64,000 bases of DNA from Nodosilinea sp. FACHB-141 (GTDB lineage: Bacteria > Cyanobacteriota > Cyanobacteriia > Phormidesmidales > Phormidesmidaceae): NCBI RefSeq assembly GCF_014696135.1, contig NZ_JACJPP010000007.1:682001-746000 (forward strand), in the 5' to 3' direction. Both the position numbers and the translations under genes were made by a program. This document shows, piece by piece, positions 1 to 8,330 of the stretch. The notes beneath the pieces were generated by a model that did not search any database, had not been told where the DNA came from, and saw nothing but the letters and a program-made list of their open reading frames with translations. Numbering within the stretch: position 1 is the first letter of the stretch; every line of letters starts with the position of its first letter.

Positions 1-1238
1 CTGCCAATGGTAATAGGGGCGACGAGTACGCTGTTGCTGCCGGTTTTGGTGCGATCGCCAATCACGGTTGGGTGCTTTTTATAACCGTCGTAGTTCGCTG
101 TAATCGTCCCCGCTCCCACATTCACCTTATTGCCTAAGGTAGCGTCGCCTAGGTAAGAGAGGTGGGCTACATTGGTGCCCATTCCCAAGGTCGATTTCTT
201 AATCTCTACAAAGTTGCCAATGCGACAGTTGTCGCCCACCACCGCTGCGCCCCGCAGGTGGGTGTAGGGGCCAACCCGCGTACCATAGCCTACGGTGCTG
301 TCGCTAACTACCGAAAAGGCGACAGTAGCGTAGGCTCCAATCTGGCTGTTTTCGACCAGGCTGCCGGGGCCGATGCGGCTGCCGGTGCCCACCACGGTTT
401 TGCCCCGCAGATGGGTCTGGGGCTCGATGATCACATCGGGTTCGAGCTGAACTGTGGTGTCGATGGTGGTGCTGTCGGGATCGATCAGGGTGACTCCTGC
501 TGCCATCCAGTGGTCTTTGATGCGGTCTTGCAGAATGGCGTAGGCCTCGGCCAGCTGCTTGCGGCTGTTGATGCCGAAGATCTCCTGGCAGTCTTCCACA
601 TCCACCGCCATAGCTGGGGTCATGTCTTTGACGACGTCGGTGAGGTAGTACTCCTGCTGGTCGTTGTCGGCGCTGAGGTGGGGCAGCACCGTCATTAGCT
701 GGGCCCAGTTAAAGCAGTAGACTCCGGCATTGATGCGTGGGTTTTGGCGCTGGGCGGGGCTACAGTCGCGGTGCTCAACAATCTCGGTAATCAGGTTTTG
801 CTCGGTGCAAAACACTCGCCCGTAGCCCGTCGGGTCGGTGAACTGGGCCGTGAGCAGGGTGGCGGCGTTGCCCTTATCTTGATGGGTTTTGACCAGGGTT
901 TGAATGGTTTCGGGCCGCAGCAGGGGTACATCGCCATTGAGCACCAACAGATCGCCGTCAAATCCCTCTAGGTGGGGGATCACCTGCTGCACGGCGTGGC
1001 CGGTGCCGAGTTGTTCGGTCTGTTCTACAAAGGTGAGGCCGGGGATGTGGGCTAAGGCCGCTTTCACTTGGTCTTGACCAAAGCCGACAACGATGATGGT
1101 ATGGCTGGGGTTGAGATCGGCTAGCCCATCTAGCACGCGCTCGACCATCGATTTGCCCCCCACTGAGTGCAGCACCTTAGGCAGGCTCGATTTCATGCGG
1201 GTGCCGCGCCCGGCGGCAAGAATGGCGACAGCGACCAT
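1..1238 (-). CDS. glmU: Bifunctional GlmU (UDP-GlcNAc pyrophosphorylase / GlcN-1-P acetyltransferase), 3' part cut by window edge
   Basis: The enzyme acetylates glucosamine-1-phosphate and then uridylylates it to UDP-GlcNAc, the precursor of peptidoglycan and lipid A. Reverse-strand translation starts [17 protein letters not shown], which is the nucleotidyltransferase signature LAAGxGTRMxS. It continues through QLGTGHA and LNGDVPLL to the left-handed beta-helix repeats of the acetyltransferase half ([27 protein letters not shown]). About 412 codons are visible. The remaining C-terminal residues, roughly 40 given the usual length near 455, lie outside the window. The ATG at 1238 has AAGGA about 9 nt upstream. 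The 5' side is a G-rich spacer shared with the 3' end of the FTR1 permease gene, which is on the same strand. Confidence 0.95.
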   Translation of the reverse strand, partial: MVAVAILAAGRGTRMKSSLPKVLHSVGGKSMVERVLDGLADLNPSHTIIVVGFGQDQVKAALAHIPGLTFVEQTEQLGTGHAVQQVIPHLEGFDGDLLVLNGDVPLLRPETIQTLVKTHQDKGNAATLLTAQFTDPTGYGRVFCTEQNLITEIVEHRDCSPAQRQNPRINAGVYCFNWAQLMTVLPHLSADNDQQEYYLTDVVKDMTPAMAVDVEDCQEIFGINSRKQLAEAYAILQDRIKDHWMAAGVTLIDPDSTTIDTTVQLEPDVIIEPQTHLRGKTVVGTGSRIGPGSLVENSQIGAYATVAFSVVSDSTVGYGTRVGPYTHLRGAAVVGDNCRIGNFVEIKKSTLGMGTNVAHLSYLGDATLGNKVNVGAGTITANYDGYKKHPTVIGDRTKTGSNSVLVAPITIG

Positions 1239-1348
1239 GGGTGATGTCCTTAGTGGGGATGGCTCGAAGGAGTATATCGCGGTTTGGGGAGGGGTGGGGA
1301 GGAGGTGAGTGGATAGGGGGATGGATGGATGGGTAAGGGGGCAGGGGT

Positions 1349-2278
1349 TTAGGGGGGGGGGGATGGAGTAGTGGTGGGTAGAGAGGGGGTGAGGCTGCGG
1401 AAGTAGCGGCTGCCGACGAGGGCTAAGAAGCCCAAGTAGGCGATGATTTGAAGTAGATACAGGTGATCGCGGTAGCCGAGCAGGGTTTTGAGGACGACGC
1501 CGGGGAATTGGCGATCGGGCAGAATGATACTGCCATCCCACACCAGCGGGCCGAGGATACAGGAGCTTTGGGCGAAGCAGAGGTCGGCGGTGGGGTTGAT
1601 TTGGCTAATGGCTGCTAGGGCGGCATCCAAATTCTTAAAGACTGAAACCACTAGGCCGCCGACGATGAGCAGCAGCAGTACACCCATCACCTGAAAAAAG
1701 CGCTTGAGGTTGATGCGCAGGCCCCAGCGAAACAGGGCTAGGCCAATGAGTACGGCACCGAGCAGTCCACCCACAGCCCCTGCTATGGCGGATACGCTGG
1801 TTTCGACGTTGGTGAAAATAAACAGTACCGTTTCAAATCCCTCGCGCAGCACGGCAATGCAGACCAGGCTAAAGACGCTCCAGCCAGCGGTTTGGGCCTC
1901 GTCAAGGGCAGATCGCACCGTACCCTCAATTTCGCCCTTGAGGCTGCGGGCCTGGCGGGTCATCCACAGCAGCATCCAGCTCAGCATGATGACGGCGATC
2001 GCCCCAAACAGCACATTCAACAGCGGCTTGATCACCGTTTGCAGACTGGGCAGCACCTGCTGAATCTGCTGGAGCCCCAACCCTAGGGCAATGCCGAGCA
2101 TGACGCTACCGGCTAGCCCTGCAGCGATGCCAGCGTAGGCCCAGGGGTTGAGGCTTTGGCGGTTGGCCTTGGCCAGGCAGGCCAGCACAATGCCGACGAC
2201 CAGGGCGGCTTCAACCCCTTCGCGCAGAGTGATAAAAAACGTGGGCAGGGCAGCGGTGAGATCCATGCTTGGGGCCAT
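1349..2278 (-). CDS. FTR1 family iron permease
   Basis: This 309-residue protein is a multi-pass membrane protein of the FTR1/EfeU family, which imports ferric iron, in many bacteria with EfeO/EfeB-type partners. The two diagnostic iron-coordinating REGxE motifs are present: REGVE at residues 19-23 and REGFE at about 145-149, each inside a predicted membrane helix. At least six hydrophobic segments can be seen. No EfeO, EfeB or multicopper oxidase lies next to it, so its partner, if any, is elsewhere. The gene ends in a proline tail encoded over an 11-base G run (1352-1362), a likely slippage-prone homopolymer. Downstream of gamma-glutamyltransferase on the same strand (gap 109 bp). An alternative start is the ATG four codons in. 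Confidence 0.88.
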   Translation of the reverse strand: MAPSMDLTAALPTFFITLREGVEAALVVGIVLACLAKANRQSLNPWAYAGIAAGLAGSVMLGIALGLGLQQIQQVLPSLQTVIKPLLNVLFGAIAVIMLSWMLLWMTRQARSLKGEIEGTVRSALDEAQTAGWSVFSLVCIAVLREGFETVLFIFTNVETSVSAIAGAVGGLLGAVLIGLALFRWGLRINLKRFFQVMGVLLLLIVGGLVVSVFKNLDAALAAISQINPTADLCFAQSSCILGPLVWDGSIILPDRQFPGVVLKTLLGYRDHLYLLQIIAYLGFLALVGSRYFRSLTPSLPTTTPSPPP

Positions 2279-2387
2279 GCTTAGGTTGGGAGAGCTATTG
2301 GTATTGTGTCAAACAACCCCGCCCTTTGCTGGAAATCTGGGGCTGCAACGGTCAGAAGGCGTGTCGGAATGGAGACGAGCGAGTTCC

Positions 2388-3971
2388 TTAACCATCGACC
2401 ACAACCCAGGCTCCGCCCCGTCGGCCGTCGCCCACGCCCGAGAGGGTGCCATCGGCATCAACCGCTACGGCATGGACGCCGCCAAAAAACATGCTGGGGG
2501 CCTGCCACCAGGTGCAAACGTCATTGCCGGTAATGGCTTGGGCCGCGATCGCCGCCTGCTCATAACCCGGCTCTAAATGCAGTGCGCCCCGTTCCCAGTG
2601 GAGCCGGGGCGCACTGACGGCGGCTTCGATATCCATGCCAAAGTCGAGTACGTTCGACACCACCTGCAAAATCGCGGTGCGAATGCGGTTTGAGCCGCCC
2701 GACCCCAGCACCAGACGGGGCTTGCCGTCTTGCAGCACCAGGCTGGGGGCCATCATCGACGACATCCGCTGGTTGGTCGGCCACTGGTGAAAGCCTTGGG
2801 GGTTGAGGTCTTCTTCGCCCAGCATGTTGTTCATCATGATGCCAGTGCCGGGGATGACGTAGGCCGAGCCTTCGCCGTTAGAGGTGGTGAGGCTAGCGGC
2901 GTTGCCCTCGCCATCGATCGCGCTGATGTGGGTGGTGCTGCCCCACTTGCTGCCCCCCCGGTTGAGAACGGCCTGAAACTGCTCTAAGTAGGGAGTTAGA
3001 TGGGTCACACCTAAGAATTCTTGAGCGATCTCGCTACGGTAAAGGTGATCGTCGTAGCCCTTTTGGCGAGCCAGGTTGGTGAGGCCCATCACCTCTCGCA
3101 GAATGGCGACGTGGCGCGGGCTACCGTGAGCCGTCAGGGCAGGGGAAGACTGGGCCAACAGGTGCAGGGCAAAGGCAATCAGCGTGCCGCCAGAGCTGGG
3201 GGGCGGGTTGGTGAGCAGGGTGGCGCTGCCGTAGGGCACCGCTAGCGGTTCGCGCTCGACGACCTGGTAGGTTTGCAGATCCTCTAGGCTGAGGTAGCCG
3301 CCGTGGGCCTGGCAGTTTTGGGCGATCGCATGGGCCAAATCTCCCCGATAAAACAGGTCAGCTCCCTGCTGCACCAGGTCGTCCAAAAATGCGGCAAAGT
3401 CAGATAGATAAAAGCGATCGCCCGCTGTTAGCAACGTGCCTCCCGGCGCATAGATCGCCCTGGCCTCGGCGGTTGCCGTGAGAATGGAGCCCAAAATTTG
3501 AAAGCAGCCAGCGCGAAACGGCTCTACTGCAGTCCCCTGGGTAGCCCAATGTTGGGCAGGGGCTACGATCTGCTGAAGCGGCAAGCGACCTAGCTTTTGG
3601 TGAACGTGGAGCAGCCCAGCGATCGCCCCCGGCACTGCTATCGACCCCAGGCCAATGTGAAACTCCTGGATGGTGTCGCCAAAGTTGGCGTGGATGGGGT
3701 AGAAGTCGGGCGATCGCCCCGTTTCCCTTGATCGAGGCGTTTGGCAAAAAAAGTCGAACAGTCGGTTCTCGCCTGCCGCCGTGTGGGTCAGCAAAAATCC
3801 GCCCCCTGCCAGGGAGGTTAAAGACGATTCCACCACGCAGGCGGTGAAAGCGGCGGCGATCGCGGCGTCAAAGGCATTGCCGCCCTGGCGGAGCATCTCA
3901 GCCCCAGCTTCGGCGGTGAGGGCGTGGCCTGCCGCAACTGCGCCTCGATTGGTTTTAGGAGGAATACTCAT
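2388..3971 (-). CDS. ggt: Gamma-glutamyltransferase (Ntn hydrolase)
   Basis: The enzyme cleaves gamma-glutamyl bonds, for example of glutathione, and transfers or hydrolyses the glutamyl group. It matures by self-cleavage. The 527-residue product has the N-terminal hallmark GGNAFDAAIAAAF and LAGGGFLL. The processing/catalytic threonine is T346 in TTHISAIDGEGNA, which would release a small subunit of about 182 residues. The glycine-rich GSGGSNRIRTAI pocket is in that subunit. No obvious signal peptide is seen at MSIPPKTNRGAVAAGHALTA, so a cytosolic location is inferred. That differs from the periplasmic E. coli enzyme. The start is the only upstream ATG; its ribosome binding site is weak. Confidence 0.93.
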   Translation of the reverse strand: MSIPPKTNRGAVAAGHALTAEAGAEMLRQGGNAFDAAIAAAFTACVVESSLTSLAGGGFLLTHTAAGENRLFDFFCQTPRSRETGRSPDFYPIHANFGDTIQEFHIGLGSIAVPGAIAGLLHVHQKLGRLPLQQIVAPAQHWATQGTAVEPFRAGCFQILGSILTATAEARAIYAPGGTLLTAGDRFYLSDFAAFLDDLVQQGADLFYRGDLAHAIAQNCQAHGGYLSLEDLQTYQVVEREPLAVPYGSATLLTNPPPSSGGTLIAFALHLLAQSSPALTAHGSPRHVAILREVMGLTNLARQKGYDDHLYRSEIAQEFLGVTHLTPYLEQFQAVLNRGGSKWGSTTHISAIDGEGNAASLTTSNGEGSAYVIPGTGIMMNNMLGEEDLNPQGFHQWPTNQRMSSMMAPSLVLQDGKPRLVLGSGGSNRIRTAILQVVSNVLDFGMDIEAAVSAPRLHWERGALHLEPGYEQAAIAAQAITGNDVCTWWQAPSMFFGGVHAVAVDADGTLSGVGDGRRGGAWVVVDG

Positions 3972-3997
3972 AGCTGAGTAGTATATCCCTCGCGCTG

Positions 3998-4573
3998 CTA
4001 AGGCAGATTGCCCGCCGCCAAAATCTGCTCCACTGACAGCGACAGCTCAGGAAATGTGGGCGACACCAGGAGCTGATCCCCAAAAAATACGGCTTCGTCG
4101 TAGAGCCCTTCATTGAAGGTCAGCACCGTCACTTTAGACTCCAGCGGATCGACAATCCAGTATTCGGGAATCTCTAGGGCAGCGTATTCTGTGCGCTTGT
4201 AACGATAGTCGCGGGTAATGGAGTCGGGGCTAACGACTTCTACAGCGAGCAACGGAGGCGTTTGGGCGATCGCCGCCCGATTCACCAGTTCACCAACTTG
4301 TTCTGGTGTTAACACATAGACATCCGTCAACCGCGATTTTCGCACCCCAGTACGCACTCCGGCTTCCCGAAAGCAGAACCAACCCAGACCCAGGCGAGCG
4401 ATTTCTGCATCCAGGCACTGCTCAATGAACTTGGCAATCAGCATGTGCCGAAAAGTCGGCGGAGTCATGGCAACCAGCTCTCCATCCGCCAGTTCATAAC
4501 GGTTTTCAGTGCCGTCATCGTAGGCAATGTAGTCTTCAAAGCTAAGAAGAGCTGCTGTGGTGGAGGGGATCAT
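3998..4573 (-). CDS. Uma2 family protein (PD-(D/E)XK nuclease fold)
   Basis: This is one of the many Uma2 proteins typical of cyanobacteria. They have a restriction-endonuclease-like fold, and their function is unknown. Visible landmarks are the N-terminal SFEDYIAYDDGTENRYELADG, then a LTDVYVLTPEQ strand with the conserved Asp, and LLAVEVVSPDSITRDYRYKRTEYA, where E, the S/D pair and YKRxEYA form the family core. I start it at the ATG 4573 because GGAG sits 6 nt upstream on the minus strand. A longer reading from GTG 4603 only adds ten unconvincing residues. It lies between ggt and DUF3288 on the same strand. Nothing suggests an intact restriction system around it. Confidence 0.9.
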   Translation of the reverse strand: MIPSTTAALLSFEDYIAYDDGTENRYELADGELVAMTPPTFRHMLIAKFIEQCLDAEIARLGLGWFCFREAGVRTGVRKSRLTDVYVLTPEQVGELVNRAAIAQTPPLLAVEVVSPDSITRDYRYKRTEYAALEIPEYWIVDPLESKVTVLTFNEGLYDEAVFFGDQLLVSPTFPELSLSVEQILAAGNLP

Positions 4574-4639
4574 GGGTTGCTCCGCTTTCCCTAATTGTGC
4601 CACGGCTCTAAGAAGGGTAAGAATGCCTGATCGCTATCT

Positions 4640-4927
4640 CTAGCTCCAGTCTTCGCGGCCCCGGCCTAACCCCTTATAGACCTCGCCCTGCTGGTGGATG
4701 GCGCGGGTTTTTTCGAACAGTTCGGCTTCGGTGAGCTGCCAGCGGTTGAGGGCCTTTTTGAGGTCGGTCTGAATGTCGCGGGCACCGGGAAAGCCTTCGT
4801 AGCGAGTCATCAGCCGGGCCAGCTCGACTAGGTTGAAATCGGTGGCTTCACCCGCCAAAAGCTGGTTTACCACCTGGCGATCGGTCTTGTACTGGGGGTG
4901 TTGCTGGTCTTTAGTGATATCAGCCAT
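4640..4927 (-). CDS. DUF3288 family protein
   Basis: This is a 95-residue soluble protein of a family confined largely to cyanobacteria and with no assigned function. The N-terminal KDQQHPQYKTDRQVV segment and the central RYEGFPGARDIQTDL segment are what I recognise. It is predominantly helical and charged, with no membrane segment. It is on the same strand as its neighbours but separated from the upstream DUF5615 gene by about 54 bp. It may be co-transcribed, though nothing links it functionally to them. Confidence 0.85.
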   Translation of the reverse strand: MADITKDQQHPQYKTDRQVVNQLLAGEATDFNLVELARLMTRYEGFPGARDIQTDLKKALNRWQLTEAELFEKTRAIHQQGEVYKGLGRGREDWS

Positions 4928-4981
4928 AGGACAGTGACCTGGTTCGATCAGTTTTGTAATAACGTTATGCGCCTGAAACCG

Positions 4982-5314
4982 CTATCCAGAACGACTAACT
5001 CGCAGCAGCTTACCTTGGAGCGACGTCTCATTGCAGATAGCATCGTTAATCCGCTGGGCTAGTCCGAGAAAGTCTCGATTCTCGGAGCAAACAATGATTC
5101 CGGCATGGTGAGAATTTAGCTGGTGTAGCTTAATAAAATCACGACGGTTTTGAGTTACAACAGTGAGCTGATTGGCGATCGCATAGACCAAAACGTTAGG
5201 ATCAGTCGCTCCTGCTTGCCCGGCTTCTTGAACGGTCACGACGTTGTGGCCAAATCTACGCAGTGCTTCTACAACGGGACGAGGAAACTGCTCATCAGCA
5301 TATAGCCCAGCCAT
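4982..5314 (-). CDS. DUF5615 family PIN-like protein (putative toxin), copy 1
   Basis: The 110-residue product opens with LYADEQFP, the D/E pair that begins PIN-like DUF5615 nucleases. It has the second acidic site in VVTQNRRDF and ends with HAGIIVCSENRDFLGLAQRI. PIN-like folds usually cleave RNA, so a toxin role is inferred, not shown. The ATG lies 2 nt after the stop of the DUF433 gene, which implies translational coupling of a two-gene module. A second pair with the same order and the same 2-nt gap is at 26696-27369. The two proteins are clearly paralogous but diverged. Confidence 0.88.
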   Translation of the reverse strand: MAGLYADEQFPRPVVEALRRFGHNVVTVQEAGQAGATDPNVLVYAIANQLTVVTQNRRDFIKLHQLNSHHAGIIVCSENRDFLGLAQRINDAICNETSLQGKLLRVSRSG

Positions 5315-5316
5315 AG

Positions 5317-5664
5317 CTAAAGTTTAGGGGTGCCGTCCGCAGCGTTTTCCTGCTCTTGAAGGGCGATCGCAATTTCCTCCGGGTGGGCATCGGCGTAGGC
5401 CCAAACATTGACCAAATCTGCCGCTGTTAGGTGAGGGTAAGACTCTAGCAGTTCTGCATCCGTAGCGCCCTGCTGCCGCAGGCTGATAAATAGCCAAACG
5501 GGTAAGCGAGTATTGGCAATGCAAGCATCACCACCCATTACCTCAGGGATTTTGGTAACGCCCAGGGAAGGCCGACTTAAGGTTTCAGTCAGAATCTGTA
5601 TGGCGTCTCCCTTTTCTGCAGCGGTGAGGGTTTGAAGCTGAGTTTTCAGCGATTGAGAAGTCAT
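5317..5664 (-). CDS. DUF433 domain protein (putative antitoxin), copy 1
   Basis: DUF433 proteins are small winged-helix-like proteins commonly paired with DUF5615 PIN-like partners. Here the core is IPEVMGGDACIANTRLPVWL followed by LRQQGATDAELLESYPHLT and ADLVNVWAYADAHPEEI. I take ATG 5664 as the start (115 residues). A TTG at 5676 would instead overlap the mnmA stop by 2 nt. The N-terminal helix TLTAAEKGDAIQILTETL resembles the Antitox/addiction-module helix seen in copy 2 (LSPQEKAQVIQLLVSSL). It probably shares a transcript with mnmA upstream, since only 8 nt separate them. Confidence 0.88.
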   Translation of the reverse strand: MTSQSLKTQLQTLTAAEKGDAIQILTETLSRPSLGVTKIPEVMGGDACIANTRLPVWLFISLRQQGATDAELLESYPHLTAADLVNVWAYADAHPEEIAIALQEQENAADGTPKL

Positions 5665-5672
5665 AGGAGCGC

Positions 5673-6788
5673 TCAATAGCTAAGGGCTTCAGCTTCGGTC
5701 ACAGGGGCAGATATCTCGGGGACAGCGGCTTCAATTAACCCGCCGCCCAGAACCCGATCGCCGTCGTACCACACTGCCGCCTGACCGGGGGTAACACCAA
5801 ACTGGGGCTCGTCAAACACAATGCGCACCCGATCGCCCGTGCCATCGACCGCCGGCAGGGGAACCAGCGTTGCTCCCACCGCCTCACTGCGGTAGCGAAT
5901 TTGCACTGACACCTTCATCGGCTCCTGGGGGGCGGCGATCGACACCCAGTTCACCCGCTGCACAGTGCAATCGGGCAGATGGGCATCGCTGCGATCGGCG
6001 ACAATCACATGGTTTTTACCCATGTCAAAGCCCACCACGTAGAGCGGGTTAGCGGCGGCAATGCCCAGGCCCTTGCGCTGGCCAATGGTGTAGTGGTGAA
6101 TGCCGGTGTGCTGGCCGAGCATGCGGCCTTCGGTATCGACAATGTCGCCGGGCTTGGGAGCCAGATATTTATCCAAAAAGGTCTGCATCGAGCCGTGGTG
6201 CTCGATCAGGCAGAGGTCTTGGCTGTCGGGTTTGGCGGCGGTGTGCAGGCCCAACTCAGCGGCCATACGACGGGTTTCGGTCTTAGTCTGGTGACCCAGG
6301 GGAAAGTCGCAGGCGGCCAGCAAATCTTGGGTGAGGTCGTAGAGAAAGTAGGACTGATCTTTGGCCGGGTCGACGGCGCGGCGCAGCTCATAGCGGCCCG
6401 TCTCAGTGTTTTGGGTGATGCGGGCATAGTGGCCGGTGGCGATGCGATCGCACCCCAGCTCCTCATTGGCATACTGCAGCATCGGCCCAAACTTGACCGC
6501 CCGGTTGCACTGCGAACAGGGCAGGGGCGTAATGCCGCTGCCGTAGCCTTCTACTAAATAATTAATTATTTCTCGCTCAAACACCTCGCGGCTATCGACC
6601 ACGTGGTACTCAATGCCCAAATCTTCGCAGAGCTTGGCAGCATCGACCATGCCCTCAGAGCAGCACTGACCCTTACCCTTCATCAACCACAGGGTGAGGC
6701 CCACTACGTCGTACCCCTGCTGGTGCAGGGTTGCCGCCGCTACAGAGCTATCTACGCCTCCGGAGAGCCCGACTACAATCCTTTCCAT
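5673..6788 (-). CDS. mnmA: tRNA-specific 2-thiouridylase MnmA
   Basis: MnmA installs the 2-thio group on U34 of tRNAs for Lys, Glu and Gln. The PP-loop ATP-binding motif GLSGGVDSS is at residues 7-15. The first catalytic Cys is in [15 protein letters not shown], and the second is in SQDLCLIEH. The tRNA-binding beta-barrel follows ([12 protein letters not shown]). The frame stays open up to 6839, but I choose ATG 6788 because [11 protein letters not shown] matches the usual N-terminus, giving 371 residues. The stop lies only 8 nt before the DUF433 start, so the toxin-antitoxin-like pair appears to ride on the mnmA transcript. Confidence 0.95.
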   Translation of the reverse strand: MERIVVGLSGGVDSSVAAATLHQQGYDVVGLTLWLMKGKGQCCSEGMVDAAKLCEDLGIEYHVVDSREVFEREIINYLVEGYGSGITPLPCSQCNRAVKFGPMLQYANEELGCDRIATGHYARITQNTETGRYELRRAVDPAKDQSYFLYDLTQDLLAACDFPLGHQTKTETRRMAAELGLHTAAKPDSQDLCLIEHHGSMQTFLDKYLAPKPGDIVDTEGRMLGQHTGIHHYTIGQRKGLGIAAANPLYVVGFDMGKNHVIVADRSDAHLPDCTVQRVNWVSIAAPQEPMKVSVQIRYRSEAVGATLVPLPAVDGTGDRVRIVFDEPQFGVTPGQAAVWYDGDRVLGGGLIEAAVPEISAPVTEAEALSY

Positions 6789-6915
6789 GGCTGAAATGCT
6801 GCGCCTAAATTGCGAGAGAGTGCAGGGGTGAGATCTCACCCGTAAGGGTGATTGATCCAGCTTCCCATTCTAGCTCACGGTCTTTAGCCTTACGGAGAGT
6901 TCGCCGTCGTTGGGG

Positions 6916-7338
6916 CTAAACTGCCAGCGGCACGGTTTCGATCAGCGGGCAAATATCCCCCGGTTGTGGGTGAGGTTGTGACTCGGCCCAGCGATCGCGA
7001 TAGTCCTCTAAATCGGCCTTAAATGCCGTCATCTGTTGAATCTGGTCTTCTAGCTGTTGAATCTTGTCTTGCAGCAGCGATTGCACAAACCCACAGGGCA
7101 CATCCCCCCGCTGATGCACGTTGAGCACATCTCCCACATCCTCTAAAGAAAAGCCCAACGCCTGAGCCTTTTTGATGAACTGCACCTGGTGTACCGCTGT
7201 AGGCGAATAGTAGCGATAGCCGTTATCGCCGCGCTCCGAGTGCAGCAGGCCTAAACTTTCGTAATAGCGCAGTGCCCCCACCGCAATACCGGTTTGTTTA
7301 GCAACATCGCCAATTTTTAGCCGGGTTGCCACAGTCAT
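6916..7338 (-). CDS. MerR family metal/thiol-type transcriptional regulator
   Basis: The 140-residue product has the MerR winged helix-turn-helix (KIGDVAKQTGIAVGALRYYESLGLL, then YRYYSPTAVHQVQFIKKAQALGFSL). A dimerisation helix from about residue 80 to 110 follows. Cys82 (PCGF) and Cys130 (DICPLIE) sit where ZntR/CadR-like sensors hold metal ligands, so a metal ion or thiol-reactive signal is likely. The identity of the signal cannot be read. The divergent gene (DUF3105) is 205 bp away. No metal transporter is adjacent, so the regulated target may be only itself or lie elsewhere. See the promoter at 7365-7396. Confidence 0.9.
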   Translation of the reverse strand: MTVATRLKIGDVAKQTGIAVGALRYYESLGLLHSERGDNGYRYYSPTAVHQVQFIKKAQALGFSLEDVGDVLNVHQRGDVPCGFVQSLLQDKIQQLEDQIQQMTAFKADLEDYRDRWAESQPHPQPGDICPLIETVPLAV

Positions 7339-7364
7339 AGCGAGCCTCCGATATCAACATCCCT

Positions 7365-7396
7365 ATCCTAAACTCTCTAGCTCCCTAGAGGGTCAA
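7365..7396 (-). promoter_or_regulatory. MerR-type promoter/operator of the regulator gene
   Basis: Read on the minus strand: -35 TTGACC (7391-7396), a 20-bp spacer, then -10 TAGGAT (7365-7370), about 27 nt before the merR ATG. The spacer holds a 9-bp dyad, ACCCTCTAG and CTAGAGAGT, separated by 4 bp with one mismatch (7372-7393). An over-long 19-20 bp spacer with a dyad between the boxes is the standard MerR-family arrangement. It points toward the merR gene itself, so autoregulation is inferred. Confidence 0.75.
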
Positions 7397-7543
7397 GGCT
7401 TCCCCTCCTCCGTTACTAACCACTTTCCTCTGTGAAAACGGCTACCGACGCCACTGGCAACTTAGCCATCTCTAGCCCACCCACCATCTGCCGCCGCTAC
7501 ACTGGTCAACGAGACCTATGTTGATAGTTTTGCCCTGAGATTT

Positions 7544-8134
7544 ATGACTCGGACTGCACGATCTAAGCGCCGCCGTACCTCTTCTAAAACGCTGTCGTTG
7601 ATCCTTGGGCCTCTGGGGATCGCGGCGCTCATGGTCGCCCTGCTCGGCGGGCTATGGTACCGCAACCGCCCTCAGTCAGTGGCTTTTGAACCCAATACCA
7701 CCGTTGGCGCAGCGGCGATGGCGGCGATCGAAACCTTTCCCGACCAGGGGCAGGCCCACGTTAGTCCTGGTGAGGCGGTCAACTACGACAGCGACTTCCC
7801 CACCTCTGGCCCCCACGATCCCAATCCTGTTTTGCCGGGGGTCTACACCCAAGAGCAGCGGTTAGAAGAACTGGTGCACTCCATTGAGCATGGCAACATC
7901 GTGATCTATGTTGACCAGCCTGGCCAAGCTGCGATGGACACGCTCACGGCTTGGGCCAAAGACTTTCCAGGCCTCTGGGATGGACTGGTAGTGGTGCCCA
8001 AGGCCGGTCTGGGCAAAGAAGTCGTGCTCACTGCCTGGACGAAGAAGCTAATTTTGCCCGAATTTGAGCCAGAAGCCGCCGCCACCTTTATCGACGCCTA
8101 CCGCGGGCGGGGCCCTGAGAACCCAGTGCGGTAG
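7544..8134 (+). CDS. DUF3105 domain protein, membrane anchored
   Basis: The 196-residue product has a basic N-terminus and then one membrane segment at about residues 18-40 (LILGPLGIAALMVALLGGLW). The rest is predicted to be extracytoplasmic and carries DUF3105 signatures: TSGPHDPNPVLPGVY, EELVHSIEHGNIVIYVDQP and a closing WTKKLILPEF. The conserved histidines (GPHDP, SIEHGN) suggest a metal or ligand site, but the family has no assigned function. It precedes the ArsA-like ATPase on the same strand, separated by about 196 bp. Confidence 0.85.
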   Translation: MTRTARSKRRRTSSKTLSLILGPLGIAALMVALLGGLWYRNRPQSVAFEPNTTVGAAAMAAIETFPDQGQAHVSPGEAVNYDSDFPTSGPHDPNPVLPGVYTQEQRLEELVHSIEHGNIVIYVDQPGQAAMDTLTAWAKDFPGLWDGLVVVPKAGLGKEVVLTAWTKKLILPEFEPEAAATFIDAYRGRGPENPVR

Positions 8135-8330
8135 ATAGGGGAAGGGGTAAAGATTGGGGAAGTTGCGAACCGAGAAAATCTCCCTGTGATCGGTGATCCC
8201 AACGGGAGCAAGCGGTTGTCTGCCTGATGCAGGAGGGTCTTCCCGAGCCACGTCCTTAAGTTTCATGCTGCGGCCAGCGTTGGCCGATGGCCCTGGGCAC
8301 CCTAGGCTCAATAGTCTGTAAGGTTAGCCA

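Noticed and set aside
162-971. Plus-strand frames in the first kilobase
   Set aside because: They lie opposite the glmU coding sequence and encode Gly/Val/His-rich shadows.
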